23,644 nucleotides of DNA from an uncultured Ruminococcus sp. (GCA_946629405.1 CAMOXW010000086.1:1-23644); one strand, 5' to 3'. Counted from the first letter of the stretch, positions 7,185 to 15,957 are shown. The notes: generated from the sequence alone by a model not told the origin. Numbers and translations are program-made.

Positions 7185-8819
7185 ATGGATAATCAGAAGC
7201 TTGCAGATATTCTGTTCCCGGACGTTTCCGAGACTCCGGAGGACATTGAAAAACGCTTTCCCGAGCGCGGACTTGCTGAGGGAGCGTGTGTGACGAGGAT
7301 AGGTCCGAGCCCTACGGGATTTGTACATCTGGGAAATCTGTATAATGCCGTTATCGGCGAGCGTATCGCTCATCAGTCAGGCGGAGTGTTCTACCTTCGT
7401 ATTGAGGATACGGACAACAAGCGTGAGGTCGAGGGCGCAGTCGAGACTGTCATCAACGCCATGAATTATTTCGGCGTTCATTTCGATGAGGGAGCTGTCT
7501 CTGACGGCGACAATGGATCCTACGGTCCCTACCGTCAGCGTCAGAGAAAGGATATTTACCATGTTTTCGCAAAGCAGCTCGTCCAGCGCGGACTTGCTTA
7601 CCCCTGCTTTCTGACTGCGGAGGAGATCGACGCTCTCCGCGAACAGCAGACCGCTGCAAAGGAGAATCCCGGCATTTACGGAAAATACGCTAAGTACCGT
7701 GATCTTCCGGTCGAAGAAGCTGAGAAGCTGATAGGTGAGGGCAGAGAATGGGTGCTTCGCTACAAGGGCGTTGAGACCGATGAATACATCTCAGTTGATG
7801 ACGCGATACGCGGAAAGGTCGAAATGCCGAGGAACAATATGGATTTTGTTCTGCTGAAAAGCGATGGCATACCGACCTATCACTTCGCTCATGTTATCGA
7901 CGATCACCTCATGCGCTCTACCCATGTTATACGCGGAGAGGAATGGCTCTCGTCCCTGCCTATGCACGTCGAGCTGTTCAATGTATTCGGCTGGAAGCAG
8001 CCGATATACTGCCATACAGCGACGCTTATGAAGCTTGAAGGCACCGGAAAGCGCAAGCTCTCCAAGCGCAAGGATCCCGAGCTTGCACTTTCATACTACC
8101 AGCAGGAGGGAATAAGTCCCGATGCAGTCTGGGAGTTTTTGCTGACCGTCCTCAATTCAAACTATGAGGAATGGCGCCTCGCTAATCCAGACGCAGACTA
8201 CAGAGATTTCCCGTACTCTTTGTCCAAGATGTCGGTTTCAGGAGCTCTTGTTGACCTTGACAAGCTCCGTGATATTTCCAAGAACGTCATCGGCAGGATG
8301 AGTGCGGATAAGATATACAGTGAGTGGCTCGCATGGTGCAGCGAATACAACAAGGAGTTCGCTGAGCTTATAAACAAATATCCGGAGCGTACTCTTGCTG
8401 CCCTGAACGTCGGCAGGAATGCCGCAAAGCCCCGTAAGGACCTCGAGACATGGAAGCAGGCGTGTGACTTCATGAGCTTCTACTATGATGAGACATTTAC
8501 TGTTTCTGATGAGATGCCCGCTGAGTGCAGTGCCGAGGATGTGAAGGACTTCTTCGGACGCTATATCGCCTCATACGACCATAATGACGACAGTGCTGCG
8601 TGGTTTGAGAAGGTAAAGAAAATAACTGAGGAAATGGGATTTGCTGTCAAGCCTAAGGACTACAAGAAGAACCCGGAGCAGTACAAGGGCAGCATCGTCC
8701 ACATAACCAATATGCTCCGCATAGCCCTTACCGGACACGCCAATGCTCCCGACATCTGGGAGGTAAGCCATGTGCTCGGCGAAGATATTACTCGCAGACG
8801 CCTCGAACGTTTTGCGTGA
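7185..8819 (+). CDS. gltX: Glutamate--tRNA ligase
   Basis: This is a 544-residue class I aminoacyl-tRNA synthetase that charges tRNA-Glu. The HIGH-equivalent motif is in PSPTGFVHLGNL (residues 41-52), followed by FYLRIEDTDNKR. The KMSKS-equivalent is KLSKR (291-295). The start at 7185 follows AAGGTG; the longer open frame upstream would begin before the promoter -10 and is rejected. The gene leads an operon with a methionyl-tRNA synthetase 27 bases downstream. Length is somewhat above the usual 480-500 residues, with most of the excess in the C-terminal anticodon-binding part. Discriminating versus non-discriminating behaviour cannot be read here. Confidence 0.93.
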   Translation: MDNQKLADILFPDVSETPEDIEKRFPERGLAEGACVTRIGPSPTGFVHLGNLYNAVIGERIAHQSGGVFYLRIEDTDNKREVEGAVETVINAMNYFGVHFDEGAVSDGDNGSYGPYRQRQRKDIYHVFAKQLVQRGLAYPCFLTAEEIDALREQQTAAKENPGIYGKYAKYRDLPVEEAEKLIGEGREWVLRYKGVETDEYISVDDAIRGKVEMPRNNMDFVLLKSDGIPTYHFAHVIDDHLMRSTHVIRGEEWLSSLPMHVELFNVFGWKQPIYCHTATLMKLEGTGKRKLSKRKDPELALSYYQQEGISPDAVWEFLLTVLNSNYEEWRLANPDADYRDFPYSLSKMSVSGALVDLDKLRDISKNVIGRMSADKIYSEWLAWCSEYNKEFAELINKYPERTLAALNVGRNAAKPRKDLETWKQACDFMSFYYDETFTVSDEMPAECSAEDVKDFFGRYIASYDHNDDSAAWFEKVKKITEEMGFAVKPKDYKKNPEQYKGSIVHITNMLRIALTGHANAPDIWEVSHVLGEDITRRRLERFA

Positions 8820-8846
8820 TAGATTACTATAAAGAAGGATTGTAAA

Positions 8847-10859
8847 ATGTCAGATAAAAACGATAAGAAGAATTTTGAGATACCGCGCCCAGTATTCCCG
8901 AAAAGAGCAGTAATTACCGGCGGTATGCCATACGGAAACAAGGAGCTCCATTTCGGTCACGTCGGCGGAATGTTCGTATTTGCGGATACCTTTGCAAGGT
9001 TCATGCGTGACCGTATCGGCAAGGATAATGTCATATTCGTGGGCGGTACGGACTGCTACGGTTCTCCTATCGCGGAGGGCTGGAGGCTCAAGGTCGAAAG
9101 AGGAGAGTTTGATGGCTCCCTTGAGGACTTCGTTCAGCGAAATCACGATAAGCAGCAGGCTACACTTGATGCTTACGGCATATCACCTGACATCTTTGCG
9201 GCCTCCGGACTCGGACGTTCAAAGGAGATACACGCCGAAGTCACAGACTGGTTCATCAGATCGCTCTATAAGAAGGGGCAGCTCAGCAAGATCTCTACGA
9301 TGCAGTTCTTCGACGAAAAAGCGGGAGTGTTCCTCAACGGCAGACAGGTAGTCGGAAAATGCCCGGTAGAGGGCTGCACTTCGGAAAAGGGCTATGCCGA
9401 TGAGTGCGACCTTGGTCATCAGTATATGCCGGAGAATCTGATAAATCCTGTCAGCACACTCACCGGTGAAACACCTTCGATGAAGCCCGTCACGAACTGG
9501 TACTTCAAGCTCCGTGACTATGAGGGCCTCATGAAGGAATGGATAGAGGATATCAGGAAGCGCAAGGATATCCGTCCGGTCGTATGGAAGACGATAGATG
9601 AATTCCTCAAGCCTCCGGTAATATATGTAAAGCGTGAATTTGAGGAGAAATACTTCGCTCTCAGGGATTCCATGCCCGAACATGAGTACCTCGAGGAGCC
9701 TAAGAAGCCTTCGTTCACGATTCAGTTCACGAAACTTTCCGAATGCGATGAAGCCTGCCGTGTACTCACTGAGAACGGCATACGCTACCGAACAGGAAAG
9801 ACACTTGTACCGTTCAGACTTACCGGAAATATCGAATGGGGCGTACCTGCACCTGTCATGGACGGCGAGGAAGGACTTACTGTGTGGGTATGGCCGGAGT
9901 CGCTCTGGGCACCTATCTCCTTCACCCAGACCTACCTTGAAAAGGAAGGAAGAAGCAGGGAGGAATGGAAGGATTACTGGTGCAGCAGGGAGTCAGGAGT
10001 TTATCAGTTCATAGGGCAGGACAATATCTACTTCTACGGTATTGCTGAGCCTGCGATGTGGATGGCTCAGCAGGCTTCCGAGACAAAGACTGCATTCCCG
10101 GAGGAAGGTGAGCTCCAGATGCCTGTTATCGTTGCGAATCATCATATTCTTTTCCTTGACAAGAAGGCATCGAGCTCCGGAGCGGTAAAGCCTCCTATGG
10201 CTGACGACCTCCTTGAACATTATACTCCGGAGCAGCTTCGTATGCACTGGCTTGGTCTGGGGCTGGGACAGCGCTCGGTCAGCTTCATGCCCAAGCCCTA
10301 TAATCCCGATGCAAAGCCCGAGGATGCCGACCCTGTAGTAAAGGACGGCCTGCTCCTTTCAAATGTTTACAACCGTATGATACGCACTGCTTTCTATACA
10401 GCCCAGAAGGAGCTTGACGGCGTTATGCCTGACAATGCACCTGAGGAGCAGTTCATAGCCGATGCAAAGAAGGCTGTTCTGGAATACGAAAGACATATGT
10501 CGAAATTTGCGTTCCACCAGTGTACCTACGTTCTTGACAGCTATATCCGCAATGGCAGCAAGTATATGGCGAAGAACCTGACCGGTACCTATGAGGATAA
10601 GGAAGCACTTAAACAGTCCCTTGCGAACCTGTTCTATATGATAAGGATAGCGGGAGTGCTGCTTCATCCTATGGCTCCGTTCGGCACTGAGAAGCTCCGC
10701 GAGTATCTTGGTGCGGATGAACGTATCTGGTCGTGGGATACGATCTTTGAGCCGATAAATTACTTCACTGGTACTCAGCACAAGCTGAAATTCCTGCCTC
10801 CGAGGACTGATTTCTTCACTCGTCATGAGAGCCAGTTTTCTTCGGAAGAAAGTGAATAA
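8847..10859 (+). CDS. metG: Methionine--tRNA ligase, divergent KMSKS variant
   Basis: The protein is a 670-residue class I synthetase of the MetRS family. It has the N-terminal nucleotide fold with GGMPYGNKELHFGHVGG (HIGH motif HFGH, 35-38) and GGTDCYGSP. It also has a Cys-rich zinc knuckle (CPVEGC, then YADECDLGH) and the substrate-binding region QFIGQDNIYFYG. The KMSKS loop reads KASSS (440-444), keeping the first Lys but replacing the second Lys and the Met. The family role is to join methionine to initiator and elongator tRNA-Met. The ribosome site is AAGGAT, and it is co-transcribed with gltX. There is no C-terminal tRNA-binding EMAP domain. It may be a lineage-specific MetRS, possibly alongside a second standard copy elsewhere. 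Confidence 0.82.
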   Translation: MSDKNDKKNFEIPRPVFPKRAVITGGMPYGNKELHFGHVGGMFVFADTFARFMRDRIGKDNVIFVGGTDCYGSPIAEGWRLKVERGEFDGSLEDFVQRNHDKQQATLDAYGISPDIFAASGLGRSKEIHAEVTDWFIRSLYKKGQLSKISTMQFFDEKAGVFLNGRQVVGKCPVEGCTSEKGYADECDLGHQYMPENLINPVSTLTGETPSMKPVTNWYFKLRDYEGLMKEWIEDIRKRKDIRPVVWKTIDEFLKPPVIYVKREFEEKYFALRDSMPEHEYLEEPKKPSFTIQFTKLSECDEACRVLTENGIRYRTGKTLVPFRLTGNIEWGVPAPVMDGEEGLTVWVWPESLWAPISFTQTYLEKEGRSREEWKDYWCSRESGVYQFIGQDNIYFYGIAEPAMWMAQQASETKTAFPEEGELQMPVIVANHHILFLDKKASSSGAVKPPMADDLLEHYTPEQLRMHWLGLGLGQRSVSFMPKPYNPDAKPEDADPVVKDGLLLSNVYNRMIRTAFYTAQKELDGVMPDNAPEEQFIADAKKAVLEYERHMSKFAFHQCTYVLDSYIRNGSKYMAKNLTGTYEDKEALKQSLANLFYMIRIAGVLLHPMAPFGTEKLREYLGADERIWSWDTIFEPINYFTGTQHKLKFLPPRTDFFTRHESQFSSEESE

Positions 10860-10880
10860 GCACAATAAGGAGGAGTTGAA

Positions 10881-13052
10881 ATGATTTGTCCAAATTGCGG
10901 GAAGCAGATAGGAGATGCGTCCAAATTCTGCCGGTTCTGCGGAAAAAGCTTTGCAGCAGCGCCTCAGGAGAACAACGCTCCGCTGATTCCGCCGCCGGTG
11001 TATCCCCAGTCTTCGCCAGTTCAGCCGCAGGTTACTTCTCCTGCCGGAATGAATGAGGCGGGAAACGTTAAACCGGATTTTTCTTCTGATACGGCACCGC
11101 AGCAGTTTGTGCCGGTCGGTGAGTTTGCTCCGGTGACAGCGGCAAAGCCTAAAAAAAGCAAAAAGGGTCTCATAGCCATTCCGGTCGCAGCAGCAGTTCT
11201 TGCCGGAGGAGGATTCGGAGGCTGGAAGCTTCTCGGCAGTTCTGACAAAGATAGCTCAGCGGTCACGACAGTGTCGCCCGGAAACGATGATGATACATCG
11301 ACTTCAACTGATGAAGCGCTGACCGAGCTGACCGGCTATGTCAGCGAGCTTAGAACGCTTACAAACGATACATACAATGAGGTCAACAGTATACTTGACG
11401 AGGACGATTCGGACGAATGCTGGACAAGATGTACTGATCTGCTCTCGGATTATCTTGACGAATGTGAGTCCATGCAGAAGAAGGCTGACAAGATAGACGA
11501 CCTTGACAAAAAAGTCAGGGACGCGGCAAAGCAGTATTTCAGTATGTGCTATACATCCTCGGATACAATGCGCGAGATGTATTCGTTCGTCAACGATTAC
11601 TCTGTATTCTACAACGACCAGATAGCCGAGCGGCCGAATCCGGAGGATTATTCGTCAGACAGCAAATTCATCTCCGATTATGAGGAATGGATCCTTTCTG
11701 TTGATGACAGCATTAAAACTATCGACAGCGTACCGCCGTGTCTTGAAACTGAGTGGTCGAAGTACGAATCGTCCGTATCGCTTGATGTAGCGATGTTCCA
11801 GAATTATAAGGCTGCGCTCCGGAACGAGGATATTCTCAGGATTTTTTCTGCATGCTGTCTTGAAGAAAGGCACAAGGTAATTGACGGCAATCTCTACGAC
11901 AAGATATTCGATGTTCTTGATGAAGAAGGGGAACATTCCGGGAAGCAGCGCAGCGCAGCTCTGAAGCTTGCCAAGGAGATAGGCAAATACTCTGATCTCA
12001 GCGCTGAGGAGCGCGCAGACTATAAATTTGAAAATACCTCGCAGAATGAGATACTCTGTGAGATCGAGGCTGTTGACACTATCTATCCTTCGCTTTACAA
12101 TACCTACGATGCGTTTGCGATAGTCAAGGTCGGTACCCTCAGCGGAACGCGGGATGTGGTCATAGAGGCGGAAATAGAGGGCTTCACACAGAAGTTCAGG
12201 GATTCTGTAAAGATCGACCCCTACTACAAGACCGTGTACATCAAGCCGCCGGCTCTTTCGGGCGATATTGACCTTTCATCCGCAAAGCCTGCACAGCTTA
12301 CGGTTTCTATTTATGAGAACGACGGCTCTGCTCTTATACAGGCAAAGACCTTCTCTGTTACGATCAAGAGCAGAAACGATTTTGAATGGTATTCTGACGA
12401 ATACGGCTATGCAACACAGGATAATATACTGTGCTTTCTCACGCCTGAATCGTCGGAGATAACAAAGCTCAAGCGCCTTGCGATAGATGAGATTTCGGCA
12501 ATGACGAGCGGAAAGCTTGAGGCTCTCGCGGGGTATCAGTCTACCGGTTGGAATAATTACACAACGACCTACTTACAGGTCGCCGGACTTATGAGAGCAA
12601 TGTACGAGACCGGCGTCAGGTACAATATGGACCCCTTTTCGATCAGCGGAAGCAGCCAGCGTATTCTCCTTCCAAATGAAGTGCTTGCACAGAAATCGGG
12701 TCTTTGTATCGAGACCTCGCTTGTTATGGCGAGTGCTTTGCAGAGCGCGAATATGCACGCCTTTCTGGTATTTCCGCCCGGACACGCTCAGGTCGCTGTT
12801 GAGATATGGGACAGCGGTGAGGGCGCAGGAGAGTATTTCCTGATCGAGACGACTGCGCTTTCAAGCAGCACCAACAACAGGGACATATTTATTGACGGCG
12901 CAAATGCACTTATCAAGGGTAAAAAGAATGAATGCAAAGGTACGATAACATATATGTCTTCTTCTGAATGGGAGGATTATCTCAGTGAAGTGACGTACAT
13001 CATTGACTGTGACAACTCAGTTGCACTCGGACTGACGCCGTTTTCAAACTGA
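10881..13052 (+). CDS. Zinc-ribbon, single-membrane-span protein with transglutaminase-like C-terminal domain
   Basis: This 723-residue protein is built in four parts. The first is an N-terminal zinc ribbon with CPNC and CRFC (Cys3, 6, 17, 20). The second is a Pro/Gln-rich linker to about residue 90. The third is a Lys-flanked membrane span at about 96-117. The fourth is a long outer region with an acidic, coiled-coil-like part. Near the C-terminus, LCIETSLVMASAL, PPGHAQVAVE and FLIETTA place Cys609, His635 and Glu656 in the order of a transglutaminase/papain-like triad. Topology would put the ribbon inside and the protease-like domain outside. GGAGG precedes the ATG, 21 bases after metG, and a strong terminator follows. 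The substrate is unknown; peptide cleavage or cross-linking at the cell surface is possible. The third triad residue is tentative. Confidence 0.72.
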   Translation: MICPNCGKQIGDASKFCRFCGKSFAAAPQENNAPLIPPPVYPQSSPVQPQVTSPAGMNEAGNVKPDFSSDTAPQQFVPVGEFAPVTAAKPKKSKKGLIAIPVAAAVLAGGGFGGWKLLGSSDKDSSAVTTVSPGNDDDTSTSTDEALTELTGYVSELRTLTNDTYNEVNSILDEDDSDECWTRCTDLLSDYLDECESMQKKADKIDDLDKKVRDAAKQYFSMCYTSSDTMREMYSFVNDYSVFYNDQIAERPNPEDYSSDSKFISDYEEWILSVDDSIKTIDSVPPCLETEWSKYESSVSLDVAMFQNYKAALRNEDILRIFSACCLEERHKVIDGNLYDKIFDVLDEEGEHSGKQRSAALKLAKEIGKYSDLSAEERADYKFENTSQNEILCEIEAVDTIYPSLYNTYDAFAIVKVGTLSGTRDVVIEAEIEGFTQKFRDSVKIDPYYKTVYIKPPALSGDIDLSSAKPAQLTVSIYENDGSALIQAKTFSVTIKSRNDFEWYSDEYGYATQDNILCFLTPESSEITKLKRLAIDEISAMTSGKLEALAGYQSTGWNNYTTTYLQVAGLMRAMYETGVRYNMDPFSISGSSQRILLPNEVLAQKSGLCIETSLVMASALQSANMHAFLVFPPGHAQVAVEIWDSGEGAGEYFLIETTALSSSTNNRDIFIDGANALIKGKKNECKGTITYMSSSEWEDYLSEVTYIIDCDNSVALGLTPFSN

Positions 13053-13093
13053 TATACCGCCTCATTTCCGTGAATATCAGGAATCAGCAAAAA

Positions 13094-13134
13094 ACCGCAC
13101 AGAACTCTGAGGTCTCTGTGCGGTATTGCTTTTA
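13094..13134 (+). terminator. Intrinsic terminator of the gltX operon
   Basis: ACCGCACAGA (13094-13103) pairs perfectly with TCTGTGCGGT (13115-13124) around an 11-base loop, and is followed by ATTGCTTTT. Confidence 0.8.
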
Positions 13135-13230
13135 AAACTGGTTAAATAACAAATAATGCGGTATAATGGCAATTTGCGACGCAAGACTATCAAAAAAGAT
13201 ACATACCCAAAAAATTCACCGAAATTTCAC

Positions 13231-13259
13231 TTGAAACCTTGTGCAGAATGTAGTATAAT
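13231..13259 (+). promoter_or_regulatory. Sigma-A promoter for proC
   Basis: -35 TTGAAA (13231-13236), 17-base spacer and -10 TATAAT (13254-13259). The transcript leader is about 45 bases, with GAGGAG upstream of the ATG at 13311. The rest of the 13135-13310 gap is AT-rich with no other clear signal. Confidence 0.8.
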
Positions 13260-13310
13260 ATAATATGTAATCGCCTGAAAAGGCATATTTTATATTGAGG
13301 AGAGTTTTCT

Positions 13311-14117
13311 ATGGATAATATAAGGATAGGTTTTATCGGAGCCGGAAATATGGGTTCGGCTATAATGAAGGGCATCGCTTCAAGCAGTCTTTCAGGAAAT
13401 ATAGAGCTGCTTGCATTCGACCCTGACTCGGCTAAGGTCGCTGCGCTTGCGGAAAATGGCGTTCAGGCTGCGGAGAACGAGGCTGAGCTCACAAGACAGT
13501 GCAAGTATGTGTTCCTTGCAGTAAAGCCGCAGATAATCGAGGGTGTACTTGAGGCAGCAGCTCCCGGAGCTTCCTCTGAAACAGTTTTCGTATCTATCGC
13601 AGCCGGCATCACTGACGAATTTGTAGCATCAAAGACCCGCTCAGATGCAAAGGTGATACTCGTTATGCCGAACACTCCGCTTCTTCTCGGTGAGGGAGCA
13701 TCTGCTCTTTCGCGCAACGAAAGAGTTACCGATGAGGAATTTGAGGTCATACTCAATATATTCCGTATATGCGGAAAGGCAGCCGTTATCCCGAAGGACA
13801 AGATGAAAGAGATCATTGCGATAAACGGCAGCAGTCCGGCTTTCATCTACCTCTTTGCAAAGGGATTTATCGACTATGCTGAATCTGTAGGCATAGACCG
13901 TGCCGCAGCTCAGGAGCTGTTCACGCAGAGCCTTATCGGTTCGGCAAAAATGATAACCGATTCCGGCAATACCATCGATGAGCTTATAAAGATGGTATCA
14001 TCGCCCGGAGGTACTACTCTTGCAGGTCTTGACAGGCTCTATGAGGGAGAGCTCACGAACGTTGTGAAGAACTGCTGCGAAAGCTGCACAAAGCGCGCTT
14101 ACGAGCTTTCAAAGTAA
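13311..14117 (+). CDS. proC: Pyrroline-5-carboxylate reductase
   Basis: This 268-residue cytoplasmic enzyme reduces 1-pyrroline-5-carboxylate to L-proline with NAD(P)H, the last step of proline synthesis. The N-terminal dinucleotide-binding motif is GFIGAGNMGSAI (7-18). VFLAVKPQ and VMPNTPLLLGEG are typical of the family. The C-terminal dimerisation/catalytic helices include AINGSSPAFIYLF and SSPGGTT, the family signature. Length matches the usual 265-275. It is the first gene of its transcript; a membrane-protein gene follows after 52 bases. proA and proB are not in the window. Confidence 0.93.
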   Translation: MDNIRIGFIGAGNMGSAIMKGIASSSLSGNIELLAFDPDSAKVAALAENGVQAAENEAELTRQCKYVFLAVKPQIIEGVLEAAAPGASSETVFVSIAAGITDEFVASKTRSDAKVILVMPNTPLLLGEGASALSRNERVTDEEFEVILNIFRICGKAAVIPKDKMKEIIAINGSSPAFIYLFAKGFIDYAESVGIDRAAAQELFTQSLIGSAKMITDSGNTIDELIKMVSSPGGTTLAGLDRLYEGELTNVVKNCCESCTKRAYELSK

Positions 14118-14136
14118 GTTCTAAACCGGACAGGCA

Positions 14137-14168
14137 GTGCATATCCTTGTAATGAAAGGATGATGCAC
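14137..14168 (+). promoter_or_regulatory. RNA hairpin covering the ribosome site of the SpoIIM-like gene
   Basis: GTGCAT ATCCTT (14137-14148) pairs with AAGGAT G ATGCAC (14156-14168) in twelve pairs with one bulged G (14162) and a seven-base loop. The right arm contains the AAGGATG Shine-Dalgarno of the gene starting at 14170. No U run follows, so it is not a normal terminator. Confidence 0.55.
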
Positions 14169-14169
14169 A

Positions 14170-14763
14170 ATGAAAAACACAGGAACTCTTACATCAAGCC
14201 AGTCACGGAAGATATTTGCCATGCTTCTTTGTACGGCGGCTGTGGCAGGTATCATAGCAGGATCGGTCTACGGTTCGGCTCATTCAGGAGCCTTGCCGCT
14301 TGCGGTACACCAGTGCTTTCTGACGGGAAAAAGCGGAAATACAGCCTTTGAAGTCATGAGAAACACCTTCCTCAGCTCTGCTGTATTTCTTTTGGCCTGC
14401 TATTTTTCGGGACTTTTCGCACTCGGACAGCCTATCGGGATATCGCTGCTTATCTATCGCGGATTCGGGATAGGAGCTTCATCGGCAGCACTCTACTCTG
14501 CCGAGGGCGCGGGAGCTGCTGCTAAGGTGACGTTCCTGCTTATGCCCGGAGCACTTGCTTCGGTCGGAGTTGCTGTGCTTGCTGTGAGGGAGCTTTTGCG
14601 CGTATCTACGGGCGTACTGAGCCTGTGGGTGACAGGAGAGCTGAGAGCTGAAAAGCTTGTTGATCTGAGGCTTTACAGTATAAAATTTGCAGTATTGCTG
14701 CTGCTTTCACTTATGATCTCTATTGGTGTCGGAACGCTGCATCTTGCGCTTTCCGGACTGTGA
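14170..14763 (+). CDS. SpoIIM-like multi-pass membrane protein
   Basis: This 197-residue protein has about five hydrophobic segments. The layout resembles stage II sporulation protein M: an N-terminal span followed by an extracytoplasmic stretch. Next come FLSSAVFLLACYFSGLFALG and PIGISLLIYRGFGIGAS, matching the SpoIIM region that contains G(L/I)P and FLKG, and then a span with a conserved Pro (LLMPGALASVG). In spore formers SpoIIM joins a peptidoglycan-degrading complex during engulfment. No spoIID or spoIIP is nearby, so a sporulation role is not supported by context. Its ribosome site lies in a hairpin. The family match is by eye and moderate. Confidence 0.5.
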   Translation: MKNTGTLTSSQSRKIFAMLLCTAAVAGIIAGSVYGSAHSGALPLAVHQCFLTGKSGNTAFEVMRNTFLSSAVFLLACYFSGLFALGQPIGISLLIYRGFGIGASSAALYSAEGAGAAAKVTFLLMPGALASVGVAVLAVRELLRVSTGVLSLWVTGELRAEKLVDLRLYSIKFAVLLLLSLMISIGVGTLHLALSGL

Positions 14764-14784
14764 TGAACTGGAGGAATGTTAAAA

Positions 14785-15708
14785 TTGGGGCTGTTCTTTA
14801 AGGATTACGAAAGTGCCGGCACGGGTATATCAAAACACGCGCCGAAAAAGACAGGCTTTGCGCTTTTTCTTGATCTGCTGGGAAGAAAATTCTGGCAGCT
14901 TGCGGGGCTTAATCTGCTCTATTTCATGTTTTTTTTACCGCTCATGCTGGTGCTGACGGTCATAACCCATGTATCATCGGCAGGACCTGCGCTCGGACTT
15001 ATCGGAGTGCTTGTGCTGACCTTCATGATACTTATCGGACCGGCAACGGCCGGACTGACCAGAGTAATGCGCTGCTATCTTATTGAGAAGCACGTTTATG
15101 TTGTCCGGGATTTTTTCCGCGGCTTCAGGGCTAATTTCAAGAAGGCGGCAGTTGTAGGATTTATTGACTGCATTGTAGCAATGTCGGCGTTTGCAGCGGT
15201 AGAGGTATATCCGGGACTTGCCACACAGCTCGGTTCGCAGATACTTTACCTGCCGCTGATTATAACCTACAGCTTCGTGCTGCTGGTAATAATGATGAAT
15301 TTCTACATTTACCTTATGATGGTTGCGACAAGTCTTTCGCTGAAAAATCTTATCAAGAACTCGCTCATGCTTGCGTTTGTAGCGATGAAGCGCAATCTGC
15401 TGACGCTTCTGCTGGTAGTGCTGATATTAGTGCTGATGCTTCCGCTGCTGCTGTTTGCGCTGCCGGTGTTCATGACGCTGCTGCCGTTTTATCCGGCGGC
15501 ATTCATAGCGTTTGTTAGCTGCTTCAGGAGCTATCCGATCATACAGAAGTATGTTATCAATCCTTATTATACAAGCATAGGTCAGGTCAATCCCGAGCTT
15601 ACCGGCTTTGCTGAGGAGGATGATGAGGAGCCTGTTTTCGAGGACATGGGCGGAAAGGAACAGCCTATCGAGAAGCGCAAGAAGGGTAAAGGCAGAAGAA
15701 TTTCATAA
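14785..15708 (+). CDS. YesL-family (DUF624) membrane protein
   Basis: This membrane protein of 307 residues has about five hydrophobic segments. The N-terminus GLFFKDYESAGTGISKHAPK and then FWQLAGLNLLYF is the recognisable YesL/DUF624 pattern, as is GPATAGLTRVMRCYL with DFFRGFRANFKKA. The C-terminal tail is acidic, then Lys/Arg-rich, and cytoplasmic. I choose a TTG start at 14785: it lies ten bases after GGAGG (14770-14774) and gives the family's usual MGLF beginning. The in-frame ATG at 14776 is only one base from that GGAGG. Function is unknown; relatives often sit beside sugar ABC importers, but none is here. It ends at two tandem terminators. Confidence 0.75.
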   Translation: MGLFFKDYESAGTGISKHAPKKTGFALFLDLLGRKFWQLAGLNLLYFMFFLPLMLVLTVITHVSSAGPALGLIGVLVLTFMILIGPATAGLTRVMRCYLIEKHVYVVRDFFRGFRANFKKAAVVGFIDCIVAMSAFAAVEVYPGLATQLGSQILYLPLIITYSFVLLVIMMNFYIYLMMVATSLSLKNLIKNSLMLAFVAMKRNLLTLLLVVLILVLMLPLLLFALPVFMTLLPFYPAAFIAFVSCFRSYPIIQKYVINPYYTSIGQVNPELTGFAEEDDEEPVFEDMGGKEQPIEKRKKGKGRRIS

Positions 15709-15713
15709 CCGTT

Positions 15714-15742
15714 AAAAGGACGCATTAAGTGCGTCCTTTTTT
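15714..15742 (+). terminator. Intrinsic terminator 1 after the YesL-like gene
   Basis: GGACGCA (15718-15724) pairs with TGCGTCC (15730-15736) around a five-base loop, flanked by AAAA on the left and six T on the right. It opens the 311-base stretch between the YesL-like gene and the importer gene. Confidence 0.85.
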
Positions 15743-15753
15743 GTTATACTGAC

Positions 15754-15783
15754 GCTCTCCGGATATGGAAGGAGAGCTTTTTT
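15754..15783 (+). terminator. Intrinsic terminator 2 (tandem)
   Basis: GCTCTCC (15754-15760) pairs with GGAGAGC (15771-15777) and is followed by six T. Two terminators in a row isolate the downstream sulfur-related importer from upstream read-through. Confidence 0.8.
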
Positions 15784-15845
15784 GCCTTTATACCGTGGTT
15801 TAGAGTAAATAAGCTGAGGCTATAAGTAATAATAAGCATTATGTA

Positions 15846-15875
15846 TTGGACAAAATCCTATAGGTATGGTATGAT
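15846..15875 (+). promoter_or_regulatory. Promoter of the sulfonate-type importer operon, with operator-like element
   Basis: -35 TTGGAC (15846-15851) and -10 TATGAT (15870-15875), spacing 18; weaker than the other promoters here, as expected for a regulated operon. CCTATAGGTATGG (15857-15869) fills the spacer. Its reverse complement CCATACCTATAGG resembles elements at the mcc and 2-oxoacid oxidoreductase promoters. Confidence 0.6.
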
Positions 15876-15906
15876 TAACACATAGAAAAACACAGGAAGT
15901 GATAAG

Positions 15907-15957
15907 ATGAAAAATCTAAGACAGATCATCAACTCGGAGCGAATGCGATGTTGCTGA
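15907..15957 (+). CDS. Cysteine leader peptide upstream of the importer (16 residues)
   Basis: A short gene encodes MKNLRQIINSERMRCC and stops directly after the Cys-Cys pair. AGGA at 15894-15897 lies nine bases before its ATG, and the predicted transcript starts about 25 bases upstream. The Arg-Cys-Cys codons are CGA TGT TGC, identical to those ending the mcc leader. Peptides of this kind let translation speed at scarce codons control downstream genes. The Cys codons lie in a possible hairpin, CGATGT (15946-15951) with ACATCG (15966-15971). I could not find a convincing terminator between here and 16020, although a T6 run is present at 15991-15996. The mechanism (coupling, RNA folding or transcription pause) is therefore open. 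Confidence 0.6.
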   Translation: MKNLRQIINSERMRCC

